This document shows, one piece after another, positions 50,311-61,761 of a stretch of 64,000 bases of DNA. The first letter of the stretch is position 1. Each line of letters begins with the position of its first letter. Under the pieces are notes generated by a model. That model was not told the DNA's origin. It did not search any database and was given only the letters and a program-made list of their open reading frames with translations. The stretch is taken from assembly GCA_008973525.1 (NCBI GenBank), contig WACJ01000114.1:186001-250000 (forward strand), given 5' to 3'. Origin of the DNA: Stenopsyche tienmushanensis. Lineage: Eukaryota; Arthropoda; Insecta; Trichoptera; Stenopsychidae. The translations under genes were made by a program, and so were the position numbers.

Positions 50311-51441
50311 GTTATGACGATTTAAAGGTGAAATTATTATTTCAAAATGTAAGAAAAACCTATTTCGACAACCCTGATATTTAGGACATAGGACCTATGT
50401 GTAAAACATAGCAAAAGACTCCCAAACTCCCAAAAAAAAAATTGTCGGTCCATATGCAAAACAACCTGTATATTAATAGTAAGGCGAACGGACAAAATAT
50501 GGCTAGATTTGTGGATAGTCATGGCGCACAAATATGAGATTTAAATCATGTTTCTTTTCATATCCAAGTTTTTGCATTTACATAAATATTTACATGTATT
50601 TCATTTGAATAATTAAGTATAACTTCGCATCTCAGTGAACAGGCTGAAGCTTCATTATATCAGCAGGTCACGCAACATATTTTAACGTTGAACAAAGCGT
50701 GTTGATTAAAACTTAATGCATATGTAAAGTACTCGAATGACTTTCAACATCCCATTTTTCCTTCAACTTGAGAGAGCCCATATTGCACAAAAGAGGAAAC
50801 CTCTACAATGGCGTAACACATAATACGCGGAGCGTAAACGTCCCAAGTCCGGGAACTGCTGTTTCTTCACAAGCCACTATTGCATATGTCCGAGGTTAAA
50901 TTGAGGTTTAGTGACGTGTCCGAATGCATTACCGAAACGTGAACACTGTGCCGTTTTGTTGTTATATAAGATGACTTTGGCAATAAGCGGTGCGCTCCAG
51001 TCGTAATCCACAAAAACGGCATGTGCCAAACGGCACTAGCTGTGGATTTCCAAATACATTTTTATTTCCTGAAGTGCTATTGCACAAAGTATGATCGGCC
51101 AAATATCTATCATCGTGCACCTGACATGCTAACGGATAAGCTTATTTGGGACAAATATTTCTATTATGGTAAATTATAATGGTCATATGTAGATGGAAGA
51201 AGCAGTGAATTATTTATTCAATCTACCACAAGAATATGAATAGACATTCTTTCGACGCACTTACAGTTCTATAACTCATATTGGACTCTCTAAAATAATT
51301 AATACAGATAAGGCACATTTATGTTTTTTTGATCATTGGAATTTTTAAGACGTTAAACATGCCTTTTTGGGAATGCTTTTAGATGTAATTTTGTGCAATA
51401 AACAAATGATGAGCTGATATTGATTTTCACTTGATCTTGAG
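50311..51441. other. Intergenic, nothing recognised
   Basis: AT-rich. 50311-50540 may still be the noncoding tail of the preceding element. No gene signals. Confidence 0.45.
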
Positions 51442-52452
51442 TAGGGAATCCAATCCCGGATCCCGGACAGTTTTAGGTACTTAAGAATTCCGGGATTAGA
51501 AAACGTAATTCCGAAAATCCCGGGATTGAAATTTTTATCTAACAGAAATCGTACAACTCACCAACACGATGAAGGCTACTAAATCGAGACATTCCCGATG
51601 AAATCTGGACGCTTGGAAACAGTGGCGTAATTACTAATTGGCGAACTTAGGCGACGCCCAGGGGCAGTGACTGTCTAATCTATGTATACATATAATATAT
51701 AGCGTACATGTATGTTTTACAAATTGTTATATTTACCTTCTCCACCGGTGATGTATTTACTACACCTCGACGAATAATGGGAATATCGATATGAAATATA
51801 ACAGATACGGGGTTCAGAATTTTTGTATTCCTCCTTAATATAATTACAAATCACATCAAAGTATTATAGTATATAAGTATTCATCTGCAGCGACGGAAAT
51901 AAATAATTTGTCGGGAAATTGGGAAATCGGGAATTTTGCGATTTTTAGTCCGTGTCTCAGCAGAAAAGAATTTTATCAGTCACATTGATGGTGTTATACG
52001 AAAATGAGGGCTCACGCGATCATCAACTCGAACTAGCATTTAAATATCTGATGACGATACCTCCAACGAGTGTGGAAGCTGAGCTTGCATTTTCAGCAGC
52101 AAGTTGTCTGACTTCCAAAATCAGATTCAGACTAAATGACGAAACACTAATGTTTAATGTTAATGTTACTTCGGGCATATTTTCAAAATAATATTTGAAT
52201 TTTTTAGTGTTTTATTTATCTATTTTTGAATTGTATTTTTATCTTTTCTTAAATAAATAAAATTATTTGGCCTTCAAGTGATTTTTTATATTGAACAAAT
52301 GGACTTATTAGTAATTTTTGATCAAATTCATCAAGGTAATTTCTTAAAATATTGAAAATCCCAATCCCGGGATCCCGGGACTGGCCCCGGAATTGTCTAA
52401 TGAAATCCCGAAATCCCGGGATCAAAATTTTGGCTCGGGATTGGAATCCCTA
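51442..52452 (+). mobile_element. Non-autonomous hAT element, copy 3 of 3 (longest)
   Basis: 1011 bp, ends TAGGGAATCCAATCCC and TTGGAATCCCTA, with the fullest set of subterminal ATCCCGGGAT words (both ends). It carries frame 51952-52191 (79 residues, SVEAELAFSAASCLTSKIRF): the hATC domain only, with small substitutions relative to copy 1. No 8-bp duplication is evident. Confidence 0.88.
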
Positions 52453-53335
52453 ATTATAACACAAGCCCTTAGTTTCCTACTCCTCCCCAGCATCCTAAAA
52501 GTCAAATTCCAAAGTTACATAATAGTTAAATAACGCGTCTTTCAATCGTAATTCCATAAGCAAATCAGACTAAAATTTCAATTAAAAATTAGTCGTTAAT
52601 ATCGAATACAAATGTATCGTGTCAATTTTGACACTGAATCAGAAAGGGTTAAATTCCTTCCATGATTCACAATAAAAGATTTTGATGATATCAGTAACAA
52701 ACACCTGTTTTTTTTGTTTACAACGAAACTAAATCACCTTTCGAATACCATTTTTACATTGTTTCGGGAATGTATAGTGTAAACAGTTAAAATTAGCCGA
52801 CTGTTTGAAATAATTCGGATGTAAAGTTTTCATGTTTAAATTGTCTTCAATGTTTTTCTTTGAGCTGTGCAAAAAAAATCAATTTACATTAAATATGCAC
52901 AGTAATCTAGAAAAAGCGTTTAAATTAATACAATACTTCCTTTCCATAAACATTTCATATGGTCTGAAACAATTCTAAATTGGCGATTCTCTGCATATCC
53001 CATTAGGGTGAAATAAAAGGGTTCGACCAGGCTTCCTTTTTAAGACAACTATACTTTTATTTGGAACTAACTTATTATTCATTTTATTCATCTTGTCAAT
53101 AAGATTTATATTATTCGGTACTATAACAGCTCATGTAGTTCTGAGTGTCTGTGATAAATCTAAGATGGTTTGGCATCTAATTACACCATAAAATTTAAGT
53201 CCCCCCAATCTAATTATTCCGATCTTGATTCAAACGAACGGAACCAGTTTTTATTTTCGTCGGGTGTTAATAGTTACATTATTTATTAGTTAATAGTCTC
53301 GGTAACTTATAGGTAGCGCCATAATAAAGCGATTG
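52453..53335. other. Intergenic, nothing recognised
   Basis: AT-rich. The R3-like words GTAACTTATAGGTAGCGCC and AAAGCGATTGAAC occur at 53301-53340. No frames of note. Confidence 0.45.
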
Positions 53336-53775
53336 AACATCATCAGACGTTTCTATCTTGTTGGGCCTAAAAGTGATCGGGTTTTTAACATATGACATTC
53401 TTCATCATGGAAGTCTTAAGTCCTGAACGGATGATTTGCAGTAAAAAAATTAAACATATTTTTACTTTGTATAATATTGTGTATAGCTTAAACTACAATT
53501 AAGAAGAAATATTGAAAAATAAAAAAAGTGTGAGCAATCGACGAAAATTTTGTTGTGTTTTCAGCAATATTTTTTTGTAGTTTTTTGTTCATCAAATGAA
53601 CACTTTTGAATATTTTTGGATAATTGTAATCTATACGATGAAGACGTTTATTATACAAGTGTTTGCTAAATTTTATAAAGAATGCTCATCTAGAGCGTGT
53701 GGGAGCACTTCCATGAACTTGGAAAAAGTAGTTTCGTTAAAAACACGTTTAAAATTTCTCCTCTTCTTAGCTTCT
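53336..53775. repeat. Repeat family R4, copy 2
   Basis: Parallel to 46362-46850 over most of its length, with indels; includes GGAAGTCTTAAGTCC, ATAATATTGTGTATAG and GCGTGTGGGAGCACTTCCAT. A 105-codon frame at 53596-53913 arises from this T/A-biased text and is not considered a gene. Confidence 0.65.
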
Positions 53776-54517
53776 CGAAGTACAGCTTCTCCTTGTCGCT
53801 CTTCATACATGACTGGATATATTTTTAATATTTCCGATATTTCAGTTTATTATGTTTTAGTTGATCTAAATATATTTTTATCTGCGTATTTTTCAGAAGA
53901 AGACGGTTTTTAATATTTTGTTTGTATTACACGATGAAAAGTTAAGCAATGGTACGTCACGGTGGGTGCTCACCTATCATAATATAAGCCCATCGACACT
54001 TTCTTCGCTTTGAATCGCAATGAGGTTGCAAAAGCTCGAGGGCTTGCTTATTTTATTTCCTATTTACATACACGTGGTGTGCAACTAGACCGTAGATAAA
54101 TGCAACCAATCTTCATGTTAAAAGTTACACAAATACCCGGAAACGTCTATAACTGGCTCCATGTTTAGCTATTACGTCTTGTTACATATGAGTGAGCTGA
54201 AAAGAGGTCACTTGGTTACAACCGAAACTGGTTGGCATCCATCGAGTTCTTCATTCAATAGCTCGTATTGATAGTCGAGTGGCGGCTGTTGGACAAGGTC
54301 AGCTCTGAAGAGTCGGAAGGCGTTTGTTCAAGAAATGTTGCAAAGCATCCATGAACGCAGTCGAGGCTAACGTTAATAGGGTAGGGTCACTGGCTCCTGA
54401 CTTTGTTGCTAACCTTGCAATTTTGCACAATTTCAACGTAGTATTCATGATATTTTTTATTATTAAAAAAAACTAACTGGAAAAAAATGATGCAAGCGAT
54501 CTCTCATTTTCCATTAA

Positions 54518-55434
54518 GGCGTCTTCTCACTTTACAAATTTAAAAAAATCGATTTTTATTTTATTTTAAATTTTGAAAGTATATATCTTCAAAAATGTTA
54601 TATCGAAATTTTATAAAGATCGAACGAGTCTAACTATATTTTTGGACGACCGTTAGGTGACTACCTGAGAGCACCCGGCTGCATACATATTGTTCAGACT
54701 CATGGTGCAAGTACAAGAAAGTGGTGAAAAACAATCAGATAGAAACTTTTAAACATCCTCCTGCTCTAGCTGAAGATGTTCACGAGGTTTTGAAACCGAT
54801 TTATGAAGATCTTCGGAGGAAATACCCAAAATAACAACGAGTGTTTCAACAGCTGTGTCTGGGCAATTTTTCTGTAACCAAAACTTTAAACGCGTTTATC
54901 TCAAAACAAGGTTTTTCGGTGGCTTGTTGATGAAATTTCGGAAACTATCCGGCCGATTGTCATGAAATTTGAATGACATATTAACGAGTTATGGCTATAG
55001 CGCATATCATCAGATTTTTGTAATTTTGATTTTAAGTAATTTTTTTTACAAAAAACTGCAAAAAAACGCGGTTTTTTTTTACTTTTTCGAAAAACGTGCG
55101 CCATTTTGTTATTTTCGCGGATATCAAAAATCTGATGATATGCGCTATAGCCACTGATATACTGAATCTAAAACTGTTTTATTTTTTTGTTTCAAATGAC
55201 CCATCTCGGAGATACCATCAACAAGCCACGAACATAACATTTCTACACGGGTTTTTCGATGCTACTGTTTTATTATAATAATTGTTCAAAAATATAAAAA
55301 TATTTTTTTTTCATTTACTTGAAAGATGTGTTTATTACATAAGATCCATTTTATCTCATAATTTTTAGCGAAAATCCTTGAAAAAAAATCGTGAAAATAG
55401 CCTATTTTTGAGTCGCCTAAAGTGAGAAGACGCC
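54518..55434. mobile_element. Kolobok-like TTAA element with internal hairpin
   Basis: TTAA at 54514-54517 and 55435-55438 flanks inverted ends GGCGTCTTCTCACTTTA (17 of 17 bp identical). Inside, the plus strand at 54700-54860 reads DSWCKYKKVVKNNQIETFKH, PPALAEDVHEVLKPIYEDLR and, after a stop, NNNECFNSCVWA, the same transposase family as 49641-50310. The right half carries a perfect 29-bp inverted repeat. TTAA duplication plus this transposase fits the Kolobok superfamily. Confidence 0.82.
54992..55153. repeat. Perfect 29-bp inverted repeat (hairpin, 104-bp loop)
   Basis: 54992-55020 and 55125-55153 are exact reverse complements (TGGCTATAGCGCATATCATC followed by AGATTTTTG). A weaker outer match (GTGGCTTGTTGATG near 54919 and CATCAACAAGCCAC near 55217) extends the fold. 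The loop is also partly self-complementary (A and T runs around CGCGG). Confidence 0.9.
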
Positions 55435-55438
55435 TTAA

Positions 55439-57204
55439 TTAAATCTCCATGTTAATATAAAAATATTACTTTATAACATATGTTTTTCGTTTCGGTTTTC
55501 GGTTCAATTAAAACAATTTCGACCAAGTGTTTGTATAGTGGCTTACATCCTGGACTCTTCTTGGACGAGGTTTGCCCTGATTTCCTGGATTATTTTCCAT
55601 TTCTGTTTCTGAGATTTTAAAAGGTTGGTCACTGGATTTCGTAACATTTTTAAGAAATAAGCATTGCTTAACTTCTTGCTGGTGGTTATGGAAAAATAAA
55701 TTGCGATATATCAATAAGAATAAGATATTCAATAAAAAAATATATCACGAATGTGCTGAACATTAAAATAATAATAAGGTTTTTAGATTGTTTTGTACCT
55801 TATTTAAAGAATATCTGCAAATGGATACATGTAATCCAATATGACGCTTTGGCAAACTTTTTTGCTATACAAAACGTAAAATGCTACAGCAATCTTGAGG
55901 TCAAATTAAGATGACATAATAAAGACGAAGCATATTTACGTTATTGCGTGCTTGATGGCAAATTCACAAGAAGTAATTATGCGTGTTTATATAAGACAGA
56001 TAGTATGAAATACACAATATTTGATGGCGCAAGCAAGCTTTCGGATGTATTATAATGATTGTGTATTTTTGGCACTGGAATCATGATGAAATATTGATCG
56101 AATGAACTTCCAGATTAATTGTTGCTTGGTAAACAAAATTTAATGGATCAAAATTGAAATGCCAAACATCCAATCGCTAAATTAAAATTTATTTTGGAAA
56201 TGACAGGATTTCTTTCAAAAGCATTCAGTAATAACAGCTAGATTAACCTATTAATAAAACGAATAAGTACTTGTGGCCATTCAGTCGAACCTTTTTTAAT
56301 AGTATGTATGTGTTTTGGGATTTTATATAAATATTTAAATTGTCTATAGTCGTTGCTGCAATTACCGAGAGAAGGCACCAGTGTGTTCGGATGAGGCTGG
56401 ATTTTATTATGAAAATCACATTTTTTCTCATATAAAATAATGTATCAAATGATGAACATGCTGAAGAAATGACACATCCAAGACACTTAGCTCCGAAATG
56501 TATAATAGCAACGTGTTGTTATTTTTGGAATGTTTATTTTCATCAAGAAAGTTATCAGCTTTAAATTGCATATTCAACAAATGCTTCCGTCTTGAACCAT
56601 CAGTCGTGGAATTTTCATATGTAAACATTCTGCCAAATGTGTTCATCCCATTGCTTCCAGTGCATAATATGATGTTCTGAGAAGTATTGATACGTCTGAA
56701 ACGTTGGACTCCACTCAAAACTATTTTGATACACTTTGCATTCATCCACGGACGATTGGGTCATTTCATCGTATGCTTCGATTAATAACTGGGGCTGTTG
56801 CATTTGGGTTATATCAATCAATGATTGACATTGATCATTGTTCATTTCAAGTCAAAATCAATACAGAACCGACTGAAGAATAATTCTTTATAAATAGCCT
56901 GCGTTTATAAAACGATTTTTAAAAATGTCAATAAGGAGCTATTTAAGTACATCCTGAAATCTAAAAATTTACAAGGCTTCACCGGTTACTATTCACTCAG
57001 CTGACTACCGATTTGACTTAGGGATCTAGTGATGGATCCATGTTTCATCATTGTCAGCTCCAAGAATCCCTCTGAATTGTCGACACGTTGTTGTTTATGA
57101 TCAACCCTAAGCAAATGAGGTACCCATGTCGAACAAAGCTTTATGGCTCAAATGTCGATGCAAAATGGGGAATAAATGTCTTCTGATACATTTACGATGT
57201 CACC
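55439..57204. other. Intergenic, with unassigned frames at 56428-56845
   Basis: Minus-strand frames 56845-56615 (MNNDQCQSLIDITQMQQPQL at the start, Gln-rich) and 56745-56428 overlap. The first has a composition that could be coding, but no motif or splice partner was recognised. The rest is AT-rich. Confidence 0.3.
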
Positions 57205-57212
57205 TTTACGAT

Positions 57213-58136
57213 CATAACTAGGGCGTGGCAAAGCAGGCGCCTGCCACGGGCGCAACTGGGCTTGGGGCGCAAAACGTAGGATAGGAGAGTTGCACGTGGT
57301 TTTTATTTTACTTGACCATTCTACTCTAAATAATACGCGTTAATTGACATATCAGTATTACGGAGTCATTTTCGGTATCTTGCGTGGGGTTCCCCTGCGT
57401 CTTTGTTTGCAGATAATACTTGCTTATTGTGCCAGATAAGTCTGCATATTTTCTTCGCAGCACTTCAAATCTTATCTTATCCAAATATAATGTAAGAAAA
57501 ATTAAACAGGATCCTCTGTCACAATAAAAAAAGGTTGAAAACAAGTACTTCTCATTCTCATTACTCTGAAAATTGACTCGAAGTAGATAAAGCCACTGGA
57601 CAGATAATCGATGTCAAGCTTGAGAGTCTTTGATTTGAAGTGTCGGCGAAGACGGTATGCATGGACTTATCTGGCGTAATAAGCAGGAATCATCTGCTGA
57701 TTCATGACGGTATTTGACGGTAACTGTGCGTCAATGGGTTAAATGAGATTATCTCGAATCTGTATTTTCGAAAACGACTTAAGTTGGGGCTTAAAAAGTT
57801 TTAAATCGAACTGGCTGAACTTTGGGAGGTTTTTCAGTATAATATTGTTGATTGGATATACTTGAAGTTTTAAGGTTTTCGCGTTAATAAATTACTTTTT
57901 TTGGGTAAAATTATATGAAAATTTAACTAAAAAGCCAACTTAGTTTTTAATTTTATACATTAATAGGTTATTATATTCTTCTCTTGCACATATTAAAAAT
58001 CAAAAATTTATTTTCAGATCTATAGAAAAAAATTGACAAATGACAACTTCTTGATATCACGAAAAAATAGAGGAAGGGGGGGGGGGCGCAATTTAGATTT
58101 TTGCCACGGGCGCATCATATCCTAGTTACGGCTCTG
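57213..58136. mobile_element. hAT-type element with 8-bp duplication, containing nested elements
   Basis: TTTACGAT at 57205-57212 and 58137-58144 flanks the element. The right end, reverse-complemented, reads CAGAGCCGTAACTAGG, a typical hAT end; the left end is CATAACTAGG with a small loss. Inside each end are GCCACGGGCGC words, and there is a G run of more than ten at about 58078. A TTAA element (57344-57738) and a Kolobok-like 3' remnant (about 57745-57900, matching 50155-50260) lie inside. Confidence 0.75.
57344..57738. mobile_element. Nested TTAA element with long inverted arms
   Basis: TTAA at 57340-57343 and 57739-57742. Arms of about 100 bp pair imperfectly: the best block is GCTTATTGTGCCAGATAAGT (57424) against, reverse-complemented, GCTTATTACGCCAGATAAGT (about 57685). 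The right end starts CCCATTGACG inward from TTAA, piggyBac-like; the left end has lost CCC. Confidence 0.7.
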
Positions 58137-58262
58137 TTTACGATGATCGACTAAAACCGTTTTGTGTAGGTTTTTTTAAAAATATCTACGAATTTATTGA
58201 GTGATGTGCTATTTTTGTCATTAGTATTGATGATGCATAGGTTGCATCATTGATGTATTATA

Positions 58263-59048
58263 TTAGGTTGAGTCATAAATAGTTGCCGGCGTAAAGAAGC
58301 CGTTATAATTATTCGGTTCTACCCTTGATAAGTCATCCATATTGGTAAGTATAGGGTATCATTAGATATGTATGAGTCATATTAGTATTTTTTACCATCA
58401 AAAAGTGCATTTTCAGGAAGCCAAGTGCAAGTTCGGGAAGCCAAATACATCACAATTAACCATTTACCGGCATTTGGAAAAATTGGGGATGGTTATCAAA
58501 TTGTATGTATGGGTGCCACATAATTTTAGTGAAGGCAATAAAGAAAATCTAATGTCTATTTCTATAAGGCTCTTCTTATAGCAAAAAAATGAGCCATTTA
58601 TAAACAGAATAATTAATGGAGATGGAAAATGGGTAACATACGATAATGTTGTACATAAAAGACAATGGCTTGATAAAGATCAACCACATATACTGGATCC
58701 CAAAGCCAATATTCATGGAAAAAAATGATGTGTATGTTGGGATTTTCGAGGCATAATCCACCACGAGCTTATAAATCGAAATAAAACAACCAGTGCCAGT
58801 AAAATACATTCAATAGCTATAAAGTGTTCAAGAAAAACTTCAAGAAAAAAATGCTTTTCTCTCATCAATCGGAAAAATGTCATACTGTTACACGATAATG
58901 CAAAACTGCATACAGTAAAGTTGACGCAGCAAAAAAATCCGGGATTAGGGTGGTGGGTGGATGTAAAGAGTAATATTAATTTATTATTTTGTTAAAGCTA
59001 AATAAATGTTTGAAAAAAAAATCGGCAATTATTTATGACTCGTCCTAA
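58263..59048 (+). mobile_element. Mariner element, internally deleted, with ends and TA duplication
   Basis: TA at 58261-58262 and 59049-59050. Inverted ends TTAGGTTGAGTCATAAATA and, reverse-complemented, TTAGGACGAGTCATAAATA. Coding traces: YVWVPHNFSEGNKENL, then in other frames GDGKWVTYDNV, DPKANIHGKK, LLHDNAK. 786 bp against roughly 1.3 kb for intact mariners, with several stops. The catalytic D block HDNA is still readable. Confidence 0.9.
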
Positions 59049-59050
59049 TA

Positions 59051-60139
59051 TTTTAGTAACAGTATAATTTCCAACATCGTTACGTATTATAATGTTCATA
59101 GAGACATTTTAATATTTCTGATCGATGGGCTCGATCTAATTTCACCCTGATTTCATCGATCTGCAAAAGCAAATATTGGGATGATTAAGAACGTGCTCTG
59201 GAACAGTCTATGAGCACCTGATTTGCAACAATTAAAATATCATTTATTCTTTTAATTTCGCTACTCACTCATAGATTCTCTCCTATCTAAAATAATCTTA
59301 GCTATATGTGGAAGGTAATGAAAACCCTAATACGAAACCACACTTTCTCTAAAAAAAAGTATAGTCTACGTCCAGTAATTGAATTTAGCTGATGATGGTG
59401 ATGACTTTTTATCCATTTCAAATTATGAGATGTTGACACTGGCGATGTCCACCTATTATGATGCATATATGCCTGTAATTTGTCTGTTTCACTTCAAAGG
59501 CATCGAGCACAGTCCTAATACAACTCTTGCACAATATTCGTCAAAGATTGTCGAGTTCGTACATCCTCCGGTGGAAATCGTTAATTATGTAACTCATAAG
59601 TCTTGTTTTTCGGATGCGAATCGTTAATAAAGAATCTGGGTTGCGTATATATAAAAGTGATGAATGAACAATTGGACTTTCACTATTCTAGTATGAGTAA
59701 CACTTATTTTTTTCTAACGTGGATGGATACGTAATTTGTGTTGCGATATCAGAGAGTGTTAACTTAAATACCTGATTACGTCTTTTATGTAACACTGCGG
59801 CTCAGTATATCGCAAAACCAACTCAGAAGATCATGTATTGATCGAGGGCGTGATATCCAGTTTGGTGTTCTACTTGGATGAATATCTTATGGGGGGGACT
59901 TGTTTTATTAGTGCATCTTATTATAACAGTTTCTGATTATTCATTTGGGCTACATTTGCTGAAGAACATGATTAGATGTAATTAAGAGTAATACGCTTTT
60001 TTTTAAATCTTAAGCGTTTATTGTACTGTTGTCATTGAGTGGAAAATATTGGCTTCAAAATAAATGGTAGTCTGCAATTTTTAGACAATATTTGGATCCC
60101 AGCTTAACCCTTTAAAGAGGTAAGACACAGAGCTGTGTC
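59051..60139. other. Intergenic, nothing recognised
   Basis: AT-rich. An 82-codon plus frame at 59379-59627 has no motif. At 60104 TTAACCCTTTAAAGAGG is followed by the near-palindrome GACACAGAGCTGTGTCC, another TTAA-type element end leading into R2 sequence. Confidence 0.45.
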
Positions 60140-60390
60140 CGAATTCTAGTGATTCAGAAAGAGCAATTTTACATGTTGAGGTCGGAAACAAACAGAGACG
60201 GAGAGTGTCTTGTACGTTGAGTTTGGAGAGAAACACAGACGGAGAGAGTATTTTGCGTACATAGTACGATTGTATAGACCGTTAACCCAAATGTATCGTC
60301 TAATAACGATATGTGAATGATATAATGAATCGATTTCAAGCGTATAGTTTATGTTTACTTGAAAACTGACCGAGTTTATTTATTTATGTA
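60140..60390. repeat. Repeat family R2, copy 3 (diverged)
   Basis: Contains GATTCAGAAAGAGCA, ACAGAGACGGAGAG (twice) and CGATTTCAAGCGT, in the same order as the R2 copies at 13310 and 25268, but the block around ACAGACGGAGAGAG is duplicated. It follows the TTAA-type end at 60104. Confidence 0.6.
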
Positions 60391-60399
60391 CAAGCTTCA

Positions 60400-60650
60400 T
60401 ACACGCTGCGACGGTCCTGACAGATAAGTGGATTTGTATGGATGATAAGTGGCAAACATACAAATGTAACATCTAAGTTTATGATGATTTAAAATTGACT
60501 CACTACTCTTAGGTTTAATGGAAATTATACATTTTTGAAGTTGTCCTCGTACTTGTATCATCGACAAGGCTTTCTTGGCTGAAGAGAAATGATAATCTAT
60601 TGGAACCAAATCCAGTGAGCAGACTGGCAAAATCACATTTTTTATCACTG
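60400..60650 (-). pseudogene. Mariner transposase C-terminal fragment
   Basis: The minus-strand frame 60648-60397 reads LPVCSLDLVPIDYHFSSAKK and ALSMIQVRGQLQKCI, matching the mariner block around the third catalytic aspartate (SPDLAP-DYH-F-S-KKAL). No N-terminal part was found nearby. Confidence 0.75.
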
Positions 60651-61761
60651 AAGCAACATAATGTTATCATGCAGAAATATGATTCTTAATTATTCTAATC
60701 ATTGTTTGTCGCCAGCCAATATAAGCCACAAAAATATGTTTTCTTCGTAATAAAAAAGTCGTTTCTTTCTTCTGAATATTGATGTGGAATGCAATAAATG
60801 GTGTACAATATTTCGGAAAATTTGATACATCCAAAGATAAAATGATACATGCTTAATCTGCCTTTTCTGATGAAATATGCACACATTGTTTTTGAGACAA
60901 TTTTTAAAGAGCTTGTGACTAATATAATTTCCACATTATTATAATTAATTTATTGAGAGTTAACGCAGGTGAAATGTGTTAAGCATTTCAGGATAAATAA
61001 ACTATTTTGATGTATTTATATTACGAAAATGATGTCTTGCCCACGTTCATGGAAATACTTGAAATCTCTTCTAAAAATATTAAAGTTCGCGTTCAAATGC
61101 ATATTAACATATAATGAAGCAATTTATAAATATAATTGATGACGTTTAATGGGGATGTTCAATATAAAAGCGCGTTTTTACATTATATTTTTATTAATCA
61201 AAAAGATAACAAATGCATAAAATATAATAAATAATTGATAACATATATTATATATGTACATATGAGTTGGTTAAAAATTTTACAAAATCGAAATGCATCC
61301 CAAATTCTTGACACATCAACATTAAGTAAGACTAGCAAATAGTAATATTATTAAATATCAGTTACATAATCAAATGCAGACTATCGTTTGTGTTCAAATA
61401 ACAGAAATTCGTATTTTAACAAACGTGCTGTTAAATTCGCATTGTCGATGGCCGAACGTTGAAGAAACTTTGGTTTATTTTCAAATGCATTATTTTAAAA
61501 TATTGAAGTCATAACAACTCCTCCTTGTTAATGCGTTAATCAACGTCAACATTATCTATTAAAAGTATTAACGTGCAAGTCTACTCAACAAACATAACAT
61601 CAATTATTGAAACCGTTGATTCACAAAGCCCAACTTCTCATGGAAAGGTTATAAATAATACGGGGAATTGGTGTTTAACCTTATGCAACTTAAGGACCCT
61701 TCTTGAAGAACATTTTCCCGCATTTGTTAAATATAAAAATATCCTCGTCAAATTCATCGAT
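60651..61761. other. 3' flank of the tail-anchored protein gene
   Basis: AT-rich. AATAAA on the minus strand near 61473, about 290 bases after the stop, could serve as the polyadenylation signal. No other feature seen. Confidence 0.4.

Noticed and set aside
53596..53913. 105-codon plus-strand frame.
   Set aside because: It overlaps repeat R4, the parallel copy at 46.4-46.8 kb does not keep the frame, and no motif is visible.
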